NCBI GenBank assembly: GCA_023400055.1
Contig: JAEXFN010000003.1
Coordinates: forward strand, 60,612-124,611
Source: Bacillota bacterium
GTDB taxonomy: Bacteria > Bacillota > UBA4882 > UBA8346
Direction of reading: 5' to 3'
Length of the DNA stretch: 64,000 nt
Part shown: positions 1 to 7,714 of the stretch, piece by piece
Position numbering within the stretch: position 1 is the stretch's first letter
How the letters are laid out: each line of letters starts with the position of its first letter
The notes under the pieces: model-generated
Database searches by the model: none
Seen by the model: only the letters and a program-made list of their open reading frames with translations
Told to the model about the DNA's origin: nothing
Program-made: the position numbers and the translations under genes

Positions 1-204
1 CACGGCCGCTTCCACTTCCAGCTCGGCCAGGACGGCCTTCAACGTGGCCACCATCTCCGGCACGCCTCGGGTCAACGCCAGATCGATGCGCTGGACACCG
101 TCGGGAATGGGCAGCCCGCTGTCGCCGATTACCAGGGAATCGGTGTGCCCCATCCGGGCGATCACCGTTGTAATCTCGCTGTTCAACAGCACTCCTTTTT
201 TCAT
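1..204 (-). CDS. rbsD: D-ribose pyranase RbsD (3' part outside the window)
   Basis: The first 68 codons are present; the gene runs off the left edge. RbsD interconverts the pyranose and furanose forms of D-ribose in the cytoplasm so that ribokinase can act. The N-terminus reads MKKGVLLNSEI, then GHTDSLVIGDSGLPIP and RIDLALTRGVPE, which are hallmark segments of the family, including the catalytic-site His of GHTD. The ATG is preceded by a purine-rich stretch. It lies 78 bp behind a LacI-type regulator on the same strand, so this is probably the start of an rbs operon. The identification is from family motifs and is firm. Confidence 0.93.
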   Translation of the reverse strand, partial: MKKGVLLNSEITTVIARMGHTDSLVIGDSGLPIPDGVQRIDLALTRGVPEMVATLKAVLAELEVEAAV

Positions 205-282
205 GACCACCAAACGCCTTTCCCGCGCCGCAAAAGCCGTGGGCCCCGCTCTGCGCGCTTTGAATTTGCTTTATGGTAAAAC

Positions 283-1314
283 TCAACCGTTGGCCACTGC
301 CGCCGTCCCCGGCCGGGTCGTCTCGCGCAACAGCAATTCCGGTTTTAAGTAAATACTCTTCTCGGGAACCGTTTGCCCTTCGATCACCCGGATCAGCATT
401 TCCGCCCCCAGGACGCCCATCTCGTAGGTGGGTTGGGCCACCGTGGACAGGGCCGGCTCGATCAACGAGGCTAACTCGATGTTGTCGAAGCCGATAATCT
501 CGACTTCCTCCGGGACGCTGATCCGGTGCTGCTTCAGCGCCTTGTAGGCGCCGATCGCCATCATGTCGTTCCCGGCGAAGACGGCCGAAAAGGATTCGCC
601 GGCGTCGAGCAGCTGCTCGATGAGCTCCTTGCCGCTGGCGAACTGGTAATCACCTTCGCGGATCAGGTTGTAATCCATCTCCACGCCCTGATCGCAATGG
701 GCCATCTGAAAGCCCTGAAAACGGTGCCAGCCGGTCATCAACGCGAACGGGCCCGAGATGAAGGCGATCCGCCGGTGGCCGTTTTTCAGCAGATAATCGG
801 TGGCCCGGTATGCGCCGGCCCGGTTATCCAGGAAGACGCCCATCCCCGGCTCGCTTCCCTCGATGTAGCGGTCTAGCAAGACATAGGGGATCTGCGCCTC
901 TTTCAGCATCTGGCATTGAAAAGCCGATTTCGACATGCTCGACGCCAGGATCACCCCGTCGACGCTCTTTTCGATGAACGCCCGGAGGTATTTCTCCTCT
1001 TTCTCCAGGCTGTTGTCGGAGTTGCACAGGAACAGGTTGTAACCGTACTGCAGGGCGGTATCCTCCGCCCCCCGCGCCAGTTGCGGGAAGAAGGGGTTGG
1101 CAATGTCCGGAATGACCAGCCCCAACGAATTGGTGCGCTTGGTGACCAGGCCCCGGGCGATCAGGCTGGGCTGGTAATTCAGCTCGGCGATGATCCGGAG
1201 GATCTTCTTTTTGGTCTCCTCCCCCACCCCTTCGGACTTGTTGTTGATGACCCGGGAGACCGTGGCCTTGGAAACATTGGCCAACCGGGCGATATCGTTG
1301 ATGGTGGACCCCAT
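283..1314 (-). CDS. rbsR: LacI-family transcriptional regulator, probable ribose operon repressor
   Basis: A 343-residue protein of usual LacI/GalR length. Residues about 4-25 form the helix-turn-helix (INDIARLANVSKATVSRV), followed by the hinge helix (NYQPSLIARGL) and a periplasmic-binding-protein-like effector domain that begins SLGLVIPDIANPFF. Because it is directly upstream of rbsD on the same strand, ribose or a derivative is the likely effector; this is inference from context. A long inverted repeat with AACCGGTT boxes lies 24 bp upstream of its start, so autoregulation is likely. The symbol rbsR rests on position, not on a diagnostic residue; another pentose regulator remains possible. 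Confidence 0.88.
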   Translation of the reverse strand: MGSTINDIARLANVSKATVSRVINNKSEGVGEETKKKILRIIAELNYQPSLIARGLVTKRTNSLGLVIPDIANPFFPQLARGAEDTALQYGYNLFLCNSDNSLEKEEKYLRAFIEKSVDGVILASSMSKSAFQCQMLKEAQIPYVLLDRYIEGSEPGMGVFLDNRAGAYRATDYLLKNGHRRIAFISGPFALMTGWHRFQGFQMAHCDQGVEMDYNLIREGDYQFASGKELIEQLLDAGESFSAVFAGNDMMAIGAYKALKQHRISVPEEVEIIGFDNIELASLIEPALSTVAQPTYEMGVLGAEMLIRVIEGQTVPEKSIYLKPELLLRETTRPGTAAVANG

Positions 1315-1337
1315 GGCGGAACCTCGCTTCGTTCAAC

Positions 1338-1362
1338 GTAACCGGTTTACTAAACCGGTTAC
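1338..1362. promoter_or_regulatory. Operator-like inverted repeat upstream of the LacI/rbs operon
   Basis: GTAACCGGTTT and AAACCGGTTAC are perfect reverse complements separated by ACT. Each arm contains AACCGGTT, itself a palindrome with a central CG step as is typical of LacI-family operators. It sits 24 bp before the regulator start codon, so it is probably the autoregulatory operator of the ribose operon. Confidence 0.75.
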
Positions 1363-1503
1363 TCAAATTGTAACAGTTAATTTTTGCTTTTGCAATATCC
1401 AATTTACAATCTTGGATAAAGCTATAGCTGTAGTAATAATTTCAACAGGTTTGGGAATTATTGCTATAGATGGGTCCGGTTCTGACCCATTCAAACCATT
1501 TCG

Positions 1504-1734
1504 TCGTTATGGAGTTACAAAACGTTGTTTAGCGAATGAATATCTTCATTCAGCTGCTGAAGATGCTCATTCAGTTATGGAAGATCCTTATTCGATCACT
1601 GCAGTTCTTCCTTCAGTTCCTAAAAATAGACATTCGGTCACTAAAGAGGCTCATACTGTAACTGAAGCTATTCATTCGGTTATTGCAAATGCTTTTTCCG
1701 TTACTGAAAGTATTCATCGGACTGCCGGATGACC
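1504..1734. repeat. Degenerate 21-bp tandem repeat array (heptapeptide HSVTExA type)
   Basis: Units start at 1546, 1567, 1588, 1609, 1630, 1651, 1672 and 1693, exactly 21 bp apart with no indels. Each has a core like TCATTCAGTTACTGAAG. Weaker units continue to 1504 and 1734. On the plus strand the seven-codon unit reads AHSVMED, RHSVTKE, AHTVTEA, IHSVIAN, AFSVTES. There is no start codon with a ribosome binding site, and the array lies between the start of the LacI gene and the end of the oxidoreductase gene. The same family recurs at about 27.1, 54.9 and 63.9 kb. Function unknown. Confidence 0.85.
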
Positions 1735-1814
1735 TTTATCGGGACCGCGGGATCAAAAATGCGCCACCCTTACGGATGACGCATTCCAAATGATAGGCAA
1801 GAGAACCCGAGCGG

Positions 1815-2804
1815 CTATTCCGGTGGGTCGGATGGAAAGCGCAGCCCGATTTGGCGGCGGGCTTCGTCCAGCACCGCCAGGACCGCGGTGGCCAAACCGT
1901 ACGTATTGACGGAAGATTCCAGGCGGCCGCCGCGGATCAGTGCGCCGAACTCCTGGACCTCATAGAGCATGGTCACTTCCGATTGTGACCGGGAGATGTC
2001 TTCCACTGCCCCGTTCCGGTAGCGGATCTCCACCCGCTGCGGAGTGGACAACTGGTCGATGACGATGCTGCCGTTCTCGCCCTGAATCTCGCTGGGCGAG
2101 ACGCCGTCGTTGATCTTCGAATGAATGGCGAGCGCCTCCATTTGCGGGTATTGTAGGCAGACGCTGCCCGCCCCGTCCACTCCGGAGGCCAGCATCACCG
2201 CGTTGGCCCGGACCCCCTGCGGCGCCCCGAAGAGGGCGATGATGGGGTAGACGCAATAGACCCCGATATCCATCAGCGAGCCGTTGGCCAGGCGCGGGTC
2301 GAAGGTGTTGGTGGGCTCGCCCCGCTTGTACCGGTCGTAACGCGAGGAATACTGGCACTTGACGGCCGTGAAGCGGCGGATCGGCCCCAACTTGGCCAGA
2401 TTGGCGCGGATCGCCGCAAAATTGGGGAGCAGGGTGGTCTTCAAGGCCTCCATCAGCACCACCCGGTTGCGGCGGGCCGCGGCGATCATCGCGGCCAGCT
2501 CGCCCGAATTGGCGGCGACCGGTTTTTCGCACAAGACGTGCTTGCCGTGGTCCATCATCAAAATGGCCTGCGCGGCGTGGCAGGCGTTGGGACTGGCGAT
2601 ATAGACCGCGTCCACCGCGTCGCTCTGCGCCAGCCCGGCCAGATCGGTGAAGCTGTGGCTCATCCCATGTTGGGCGGCGAAAGCCGTCGCCCGTTCGGCG
2701 GTTCGCGAATAAACGGCGTTACAGACGAAATCCCCGCTCAAGTTGGCGGCCCGGATCAATTCCGTCGTGATCCAACTGGTGCCGATGACCCCCAAACGAA
2801 TCAT
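1815..2804 (-). CDS. Gfo/Idh/MocA-family NAD(P)-dependent oxidoreductase
   Basis: A 329-residue cytosolic dehydrogenase. The N-terminal Rossmann fold begins IRLGVIGTSWITTELI, a variant of the GxGxxA loop in which the last glycine positions are replaced. YIASPNACHAAQA and the hallmark HVLCEKPVA (about residues 85-95) follow, then the C-terminal dimer/substrate domain (LMDIGVYCVYP). Members oxidise or reduce sugars, polyols or related carbonyls; the substrate cannot be told from sequence. Its start overlaps the stop of the upstream Crp/Fnr gene by 4 bp, so the two are translationally coupled. Why a sugar-type dehydrogenase is coupled to a nitrosative-stress-type regulator is unclear. Confidence 0.9.
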   Translation of the reverse strand: MIRLGVIGTSWITTELIRAANLSGDFVCNAVYSRTAERATAFAAQHGMSHSFTDLAGLAQSDAVDAVYIASPNACHAAQAILMMDHGKHVLCEKPVAANSGELAAMIAAARRNRVVLMEALKTTLLPNFAAIRANLAKLGPIRRFTAVKCQYSSRYDRYKRGEPTNTFDPRLANGSLMDIGVYCVYPIIALFGAPQGVRANAVMLASGVDGAGSVCLQYPQMEALAIHSKINDGVSPSEIQGENGSIVIDQLSTPQRVEIRYRNGAVEDISRSQSEVTMLYEVQEFGALIRGGRLESSVNTYGLATAVLAVLDEARRQIGLRFPSDPPE

Positions 2805-3541
2805 CCCTGCTCATCCTCTCGTGTCGTATTGGCGCGCCCCGCTTCCCGGCCGAGGCTTCCCTCCTGCAAACGGGGCAAGTCCTTGATCTTCAGCGACGCC
2901 CGGTGAAATTCGACGATCCCCTCATCGCGCATCCGGCACAGTTCCCGGGAGAGCGACGGCCGGGTAAGGTTCAGGAAATCGGCTAGATCGTCGCGGTTCA
3001 GCGGCAGCATAAAGGTGGTCCGGCCGCTCTGCCGGTACAGTTCCAGCAGATAGGCGCTGATCTTCTGGCGGACGCTCTTCATGGTGAGGTACTCGACCTT
3101 CTGGTTGAGCAGCATCGCCCGGCCGGCGAAGATCCGCAACAGGTTCATCACCAGCGCCTGATGGCTCGGGCACTGGCGGGGACAGCCGCCCACGATCCGT
3201 TCCGGCGGCAGGAACAATACCTCGCACGCCTCCTGGGCCACCACGGTCACCGGCCACAGGCTGTTGCCGGCGAAGGCGATCATCTCCCCGAACAATTCGG
3301 CGGACCCGAAGATGGCCAGGATCACCCGGTTGCCGGCGGCATTTTCCTTGGTCACCGCCACCCGGCCGGAGAGGACGATCCCCAGGCCGGTGAAGGGCGT
3401 TCCGGCAATGGCGATGCTGGCCCCGGCGGCGTAGCGGCTGACCGACGGCTTGAGGCAATCCAGTATCTGCTCCAGCTCATCCCGGGCGATTCCGCGGAAG
3501 ATCGCGCAATTTTTTAACGAATCGAGCCATTTTTCCCACAT
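2801..3541 (-). CDS. Crp/Fnr-family transcriptional regulator
   Basis: A 246-residue regulator with an N-terminal cyclic-nucleotide-like beta-barrel (ILDCLKPSVSRYAAGASI, LSGRVAVTKENAAGNRVIL, GELFGEM-like SAELFGEMIAF), a dimer helix and a C-terminal winged helix (PLNRDDLADFLNLTRPSLSREL). Family members sense oxygen, NO, CO or metabolites. Several cysteines occur (CAIF, DCLK, GCPRQC), and the CxxxC pair near residues 123-127 might hold a cofactor, but no classic N-terminal Fnr cluster motif is present. It is divergent from hcp, and a Crp/Fnr-type palindrome lies between them, so it probably activates hcp in response to NO or hydroxylamine stress (inference). Confidence 0.9.
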   Translation of the reverse strand: MWEKWLDSLKNCAIFRGIARDELEQILDCLKPSVSRYAAGASIAIAGTPFTGLGIVLSGRVAVTKENAAGNRVILAIFGSAELFGEMIAFAGNSLWPVTVVAQEACEVLFLPPERIVGGCPRQCPSHQALVMNLLRIFAGRAMLLNQKVEYLTMKSVRQKISAYLLELYRQSGRTTFMLPLNRDDLADFLNLTRPSLSRELCRMRDEGIVEFHRASLKIKDLPRLQEGSLGREAGRANTTREDEQG

Positions 3542-3596
3542 CGTTCGCAGCCTCGGTTTCCCCGTCCCCGCTCATTTGAGCGGATTCCGGAAGTTT

Positions 3597-3612
3597 GGTA
3601 ACCGCAGTTACC
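3597..3612. promoter_or_regulatory. Crp/Fnr-type operator in the regulator-hcp intergenic region
   Basis: GGTAAC and GTTACC form a perfect inverted repeat around CGCA, the 6-4-6 geometry of Crp/Fnr sites. Its centre (3604.5) is 41.5 bp upstream of the start expected from the -10 element at 3634-3639, the classic class II activator position. Confidence 0.65.
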
Positions 3613-3633
3613 GATTTGTCAGCCTGATTATAT

Positions 3634-3639
3634 TACAAT
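3634..3639 (+). promoter_or_regulatory. Probable -10 element of the hcp promoter
   Basis: TACAAT is a 4/6 match or better to the sigma-A -10 box. No good -35 box lies 17 bp upstream, which fits an activator-dependent promoter using the palindrome at 3597-3612. The inferred transcription start is near 3646, giving a leader of about 60 nt before hcp. Confidence 0.5.
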
Positions 3640-3707
3640 CAGTTTGTAAAAACAAGCCATCCTTACCAAGCTCAATCATTCACAGCGAAATATAGGAGGG
3701 AAAATCA

Positions 3708-5270
3708 ATGAGTTCTATGTTTTGTTTCCAATGCGAGCAGACCGCCGGCGGCAAAGGCTGTACCAAAGTAGGCGTCTGCGGCAAGCAACCCGACGTCGCT
3801 CTGCAGCAGGACGAATTGACCGCCGCCCTGGTGGAACTGGCCCGGGCCGCCCAGGGGAAAGAACCCGGTAAAAACGTCGACCACCTGGTAATGCAATCTT
3901 TATTCGCCACGGTGACCAACGTCAATTTCGACCGCGACCGCATCGCCGCGTTGCAACAGCAGGTCAACGAAGCGACTGCCGCTCTGGGCGGAGCCGCGTC
4001 TTACGACGCCGCCGCGCTGTGGCAGGGCGACGCGGACATCGTCTCACTCCGTTCCACTTTGCTCTTGGGACTGCGGGGCATGGCCGCCTACGCTTGGCAC
4101 GCAGTAGTGCTGGGCAAGGAAGACCCCGAGGTAACCGCCTGGTTCTATAAGGGATTGAACGCGGTCGGCGCCGAGCATCAGGCCGCCGAATGGCTGCAAT
4201 TGTTGCTGGAATTCGGCCGGGTCAACCTGAAATGCATGGCCCTGCTGGACGAGGCCAATACTTCGGCCTACGGCCATCCGGTCCCGACGCCGGTCACCAT
4301 GACGGTGGAAAAAGGACCGTTTATCGTCGTCTCCGGTCATGATCTGCTCGATCTGCAACAGCTGTTGGAGCAGACCGCCGGCAAAGGCGTCAATATCTAC
4401 ACCCACGGCGAGATGCTGCCGGCCCACGGCTATCCGGAACTGAAGAAATACTCGCACCTGAAGGGCAATTTCGGCACCGCCTGGCAGAATCAGCAGAAAG
4501 AGTTCGACGGCGTGCCGGCGGCCTTCCTCTTCACTACAAACTGTCTGATGCCGCCCAAGGCTTCTTACGCGGACCGCGTCTTTACCACGGCGATGGTCGG
4601 CTACCCGGAGTTGCAGCACATTCCGGAGGTGAACGGCAAGAAAGACTTTGGCCCGATCATTCAAAAAGCGTTGGAACTCGGCGGCTGGGACGAGGCTAAG
4701 CAGTTCAGCGGCATCAACGGCGGCTCGCAACTGCTGACCGGATTCGGCCACAACACCGTGTTGAACGTGGCCGGCCAGGTGATCGACGCGGTCAAAGCCG
4801 GCGCCATCAAGCACTTCTTCCTGGTGGGCGGCTGCGACGGCGCCCGGCCCGGCCGGAACTATTATACCGAATTCGTGCAAAAGGCGCCGCAAGATACGGT
4901 CATTCTCACCCTGGCCTGCGGCAAATACCGTTTCAACGACCTGGATCTCGGCACCATCGGCGGATTGCCCCGGCTGCTGGACATGGGCCAATGCAACGAC
5001 GCCTACTCCGCGATTCAGGTGGCGCTGGCGCTGGCCGACGCTTTCCAATGCGGCGTGAACGAACTGCCCTTGACGCTGGTGCTCTCCTGGTATGAGCAGA
5101 AAGCGGTCTGCATCCTGCTGACCCTGCTGGCGCTGGGAGTCAAGAACATCTATCTCGGACCGACCCTGCCGGCCTTCATCTCGCCGAATGTGTTGAACAT
5201 CCTGGTCGAGCAGTTCCAGATCCACCCGACCTCCACTCCCGAGGCGGACTTGCAAGCCATCCTCGGTTGA
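3708..5270 (+). CDS. hcp: Hydroxylamine reductase (hybrid cluster protein)
   Basis: A 520-residue cytosolic iron-sulfur protein that reduces hydroxylamine to ammonia and is linked to NO detoxification. The N-terminal cysteines are at 6, 9, 18 and 24 (CFQC, then GCTKVGVC), the spacing of the [4Fe-4S] form found in strict anaerobes rather than the enterobacterial [2Fe-2S] form. Hybrid-cluster ligand segments are visible: HGEMLPAHGYPEL, TTNCLMPP, VGGCDGARPGRNYYTEF, TLACGKYRFN and GQCNDAYSA. An AGGAGG ribosome binding site precedes the ATG. It is transcribed divergently from a Crp/Fnr gene and followed by a strong terminator, so it is monocistronic. Confidence 0.97.
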   Translation: MSSMFCFQCEQTAGGKGCTKVGVCGKQPDVALQQDELTAALVELARAAQGKEPGKNVDHLVMQSLFATVTNVNFDRDRIAALQQQVNEATAALGGAASYDAAALWQGDADIVSLRSTLLLGLRGMAAYAWHAVVLGKEDPEVTAWFYKGLNAVGAEHQAAEWLQLLLEFGRVNLKCMALLDEANTSAYGHPVPTPVTMTVEKGPFIVVSGHDLLDLQQLLEQTAGKGVNIYTHGEMLPAHGYPELKKYSHLKGNFGTAWQNQQKEFDGVPAAFLFTTNCLMPPKASYADRVFTTAMVGYPELQHIPEVNGKKDFGPIIQKALELGGWDEAKQFSGINGGSQLLTGFGHNTVLNVAGQVIDAVKAGAIKHFFLVGGCDGARPGRNYYTEFVQKAPQDTVILTLACGKYRFNDLDLGTIGGLPRLLDMGQCNDAYSAIQVALALADAFQCGVNELPLTLVLSWYEQKAVCILLTLLALGVKNIYLGPTLPAFISPNVLNILVEQFQIHPTSTPEADLQAILG

Positions 5271-5300
5271 GTCGCCTTTATCAAATAACAATAAATGCCA

Positions 5301-5325
5301 GAGCCGGGTTCGCCCCGGCTCTTTT
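5301..5325 (+). terminator. Intrinsic terminator of hcp
   Basis: GAGCCGGG pairs with CCCGGCTC around a five-base loop and is followed by TTTT, 31 bp after the hcp stop codon. Confidence 0.85.
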
Positions 5326-5358
5326 CATTGCCAATCTGAAGTTCCTTTCGTTGCCGCC

Positions 5359-5784
5359 CTATTGAACTTGGACGGCCCGGGCCTCCAGGGCGATCCTGCC
5401 GAGCCCGGCCGCTTTGGCCAGATCCAACAGATTCACCACCCGCTGATAACGGCAGTCCCGGTCGGCCCTGATCACCAGCATCGTCTCGGGGTGCTGCGAC
5501 TCCAGGAGCATCCGCAGTTCCTTGGCCTGGATGGGGTGGCCGTTCCAGTAGACCTGGCCTTCCTTGGCGACCTCCAATACCAGCCGGCTGGCGGCCGCCG
5601 GCGCACCGCTCTTTACCTGCGGCAGATTCACCCCGAACTGCCGGTTGTTGGCCACGAAGATCGTGGTCATCATGAAAAAGGCGATCAGAGTGATCAGGAT
5701 ATCGATAAAATTCAGGATCTCCAGCCGGGGCGGAGGCAACGGCTTCAATTCGATCGGCCGCGGCTTATTCATGGCGGTTCTCAT
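5359..5784 (-). CDS. exbD: Biopolymer transport protein ExbD
   Basis: A 141-residue inner-membrane protein of the TonB energising complex. It has a short cytoplasmic N-terminus, one membrane helix (about residues 22-44) with the essential aspartate in NFIDILITLIAFFM, and a periplasmic domain ending EARAVQVQ. With ExbB it uses the proton motive force to drive TonB. Its start overlaps the 3' end of exbB by 20 bp; a second ATG four codons in (5772) is equally possible. It is the last gene of the receptor-tonB-exbB-exbD run. Confidence 0.92.
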   Translation of the reverse strand: MRTAMNKPRPIELKPLPPPRLEILNFIDILITLIAFFMMTTIFVANNRQFGVNLPQVKSGAPAAASRLVLEVAKEGQVYWNGHPIQAKELRMLLESQHPETMLVIRADRDCRYQRVVNLLDLAKAAGLGRIALEARAVQVQ

Positions 5785-6211
5785 CTTTGATATCGATATT
5801 GTAATCGTAAACGTACGCTTCCAGCCGGGCGTGGAAATAATTATAGAAGATGATGGCCACCACCGCGATGATCAGACCGGTGGCGGTGGTAATCAAAGCT
5901 TCGCTGATTCCCTGGCTGAGCACTTGGGGATTGTAATTGCCAACCTGCCCGCTGAGCAGATGAAAGCTTTTCATCAGGCCGATGACCGTCCCGATCAGCC
6001 CCAGCATCGGGGCGATGACGGTGATGGTGTACAAGGCCATCAAGTTACGGCGCAAGTCCTTGACCACGCCATCCGGTTCCTCCCATTCGATCAGCGGTTC
6101 CTTCATCGTGGTCAGGAATACATAAAGCCGCTCGCCGATGATGGCCAGCATCAGGATCGAACAGATGAGCAACGGAATCATGAAAAAACCGCCCAGTTCC
6201 AACAGATGCAT
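5765..6211 (-). CDS. exbB: MotA/TolQ/ExbB-type proton channel protein ExbB
   Basis: A 148-residue protein with an N-terminal membrane helix (GFFMIPLLICSILMLAII), a short cytoplasmic loop and two further helices carrying the family signature (TITVIAPMLGLIGTVIGLM and SEALITTATGLIIAVVAI). It is at the short end of the family. ExbB pentamers surround the ExbD dimer and convert proton flow into movement of TonB. It begins 3 bp after the tonB stop and overlaps exbD, so the three are one translational unit. Confidence 0.93.
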   Translation of the reverse strand: MHLLELGGFFMIPLLICSILMLAIIGERLYVFLTTMKEPLIEWEEPDGVVKDLRRNLMALYTITVIAPMLGLIGTVIGLMKSFHLLSGQVGNYNPQVLSQGISEALITTATGLIIAVVAIIFYNYFHARLEAYVYDYNIDIKDENRHE

Positions 6212-6214
6212 CGC

Positions 6215-7558
6215 TTACTCCTCCAGCTTGAATCGGAATTTGATCGTAATATTACACTCCACCGGTTTGCCGTCTTTGTACGCCGGGTGGTAATGGCGCT
6301 GCCGGACCGCGGTTATCGCGGCCTCGTCCAGGATCTTATACCCGGTGGATTGGGTCACCGTGACCTCGGCGACGGAGCCGTCCGCCGACACCTTGGCCTT
6401 CAATACCACCGGACCCTCCCAGCCCCGGCGCCGGGCCGTTTCGGGATATAGCGGAGTCACCGGACCGCTTTGCTGCAGCGGCGGATGATCGGGCAGTTCC
6501 GCGGCGGTCATCCTGGTGCCGACGCCATGCGGGGATCCGTTTGGATTTCCCGGCGTACCGCCGCCACCAGCGCCGGAGCCACTCCCGGACCCCGAACCGG
6601 ATTTACCCGAACCGCTGCCGGAACCGGTTCCGCTTCCGGTCCCCGATCCGGAACCCAGACCGTAGGCGATTCCACCACCGCCCTGCGGCTGGCCTTCGGG
6701 CGTACCCGTTCCCCGCGCGGCATCTTTGCCGGCGGCAGTCCCGGTTCCATTCGGTCCGGAACCGCCCTGAACGGCCGGTTGGGCCGCGGCAGCCTTGCCG
6801 GATGGCGCTGGGCTGGCGCTATTTTGGGTCGAAGCAAGCTCCGAAGCGGCCGCGCTTGGTTTGAGATCGGCTTTATTCTCGGGCAGCGGTGCCGCAAACG
6901 GAACGGTTTGAGGAGCCGCCGCCGCTTGACGGACGGGAGCAGTTTCCGCCTTGACCGCCGGCGCCGGAGCGATCGCTTTGGTTTCCGCCTCCGGGTTAAC
7001 CGCCGGATAATCCCCCTCCCGCCGCGCCGGCACCGGAACGGCCGCTTGCTCCGCCGGGAGCGGCGTCGCCACCGGTCTGGGCTGTGCAGCGGGTTCGGTG
7101 ACAGTCCGGACGGGCGCCGTTGGCAATGGCGCGACGGGCGGCGTAGCGACCGGGGCGGCCGACGCAACCTTTGCCGGCTCGGCCGGAGCCGGAACCGCAG
7201 CCGCTTCCCGCGCCGGCGCTGCCGGTTTGGCGGGCGCCTTTTTCGCTCCATTGGGCGCGGCGGAAGCCAGTTTCGACTTCGCGCCAGGCAAGCCAGCCGG
7301 ACGCAGATCGCGATTCGGCCCCGAGCCGCCCCGTTTTCCCGCCGGAAGGCCGTCACCCGCTGGAGCGCCGCCAGTTGTCCCGCCGTTTCCGAGCCGGGGC
7401 GGCGGTCCCGCAGGAGCACCAGCAGGGCCGTTGTCGACGCTCAACTCGAAGTAATGTTCCTGGGCCGGTTCAGCCAGATCCGGCGGCACCAGAAGCATCA
7501 GCGCCATCACGACCGCGATATGAAAGAGCAATGAATAGGAAAGCCATTTTCCAAACAT
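6215..7558 (-). CDS. tonB: TonB-family energy transducer with a long Pro/Ala- and Gly/Ser-rich spacer
   Basis: About 447 residues when started at the ATG at 7558, which begins MFGKWLSYSLLFHIAVVMAL and has an AGAGG-like ribosome binding site; a longer TTG start at 7642 lacks one. Layout: short cytoplasmic tip, one membrane anchor (about residues 6-25), about 320 residues of low-complexity spacer (Pro/Ala-rich, then tandem GSG/GTG), and a C-terminal TonB domain (PLYPETARRRGWEGPVVLKA to HYHPAYKDGKPVECNITI). It transmits energy to the outer-membrane receptor encoded upstream. The spacer is longer than in the enterobacterial protein, implying a wide periplasm. Confidence 0.9.
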   Translation of the reverse strand: MFGKWLSYSLLFHIAVVMALMLLVPPDLAEPAQEHYFELSVDNGPAGAPAGPPPRLGNGGTTGGAPAGDGLPAGKRGGSGPNRDLRPAGLPGAKSKLASAAPNGAKKAPAKPAAPAREAAAVPAPAEPAKVASAAPVATPPVAPLPTAPVRTVTEPAAQPRPVATPLPAEQAAVPVPARREGDYPAVNPEAETKAIAPAPAVKAETAPVRQAAAAPQTVPFAAPLPENKADLKPSAAASELASTQNSASPAPSGKAAAAQPAVQGGSGPNGTGTAAGKDAARGTGTPEGQPQGGGGIAYGLGSGSGTGSGTGSGSGSGKSGSGSGSGSGAGGGGTPGNPNGSPHGVGTRMTAAELPDHPPLQQSGPVTPLYPETARRRGWEGPVVLKAKVSADGSVAEVTVTQSTGYKILDEAAITAVRQRHYHPAYKDGKPVECNITIKFRFKLEE

Positions 7559-7714
7559 CCGTACCAGCCTCTGCTTAATTGAAAAGCTTAAAACCGGATT
7601 CCTTACCCCTTTAAAGGGCGAGGGATCTGAGTCGGTATTCAAATTTCACTACAATTGCTTCGTTTTGATTCGTCCTCAATCGGTCAAAATGCACCACGCG
7701 CGGCCGCCACGCTT

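Noticed and set aside
6508..7534. Long Arg-rich and Gly-rich frames opposite and alternate to tonB
   Set aside because: They are shadows of the GC-rich low-complexity spacer of tonB.
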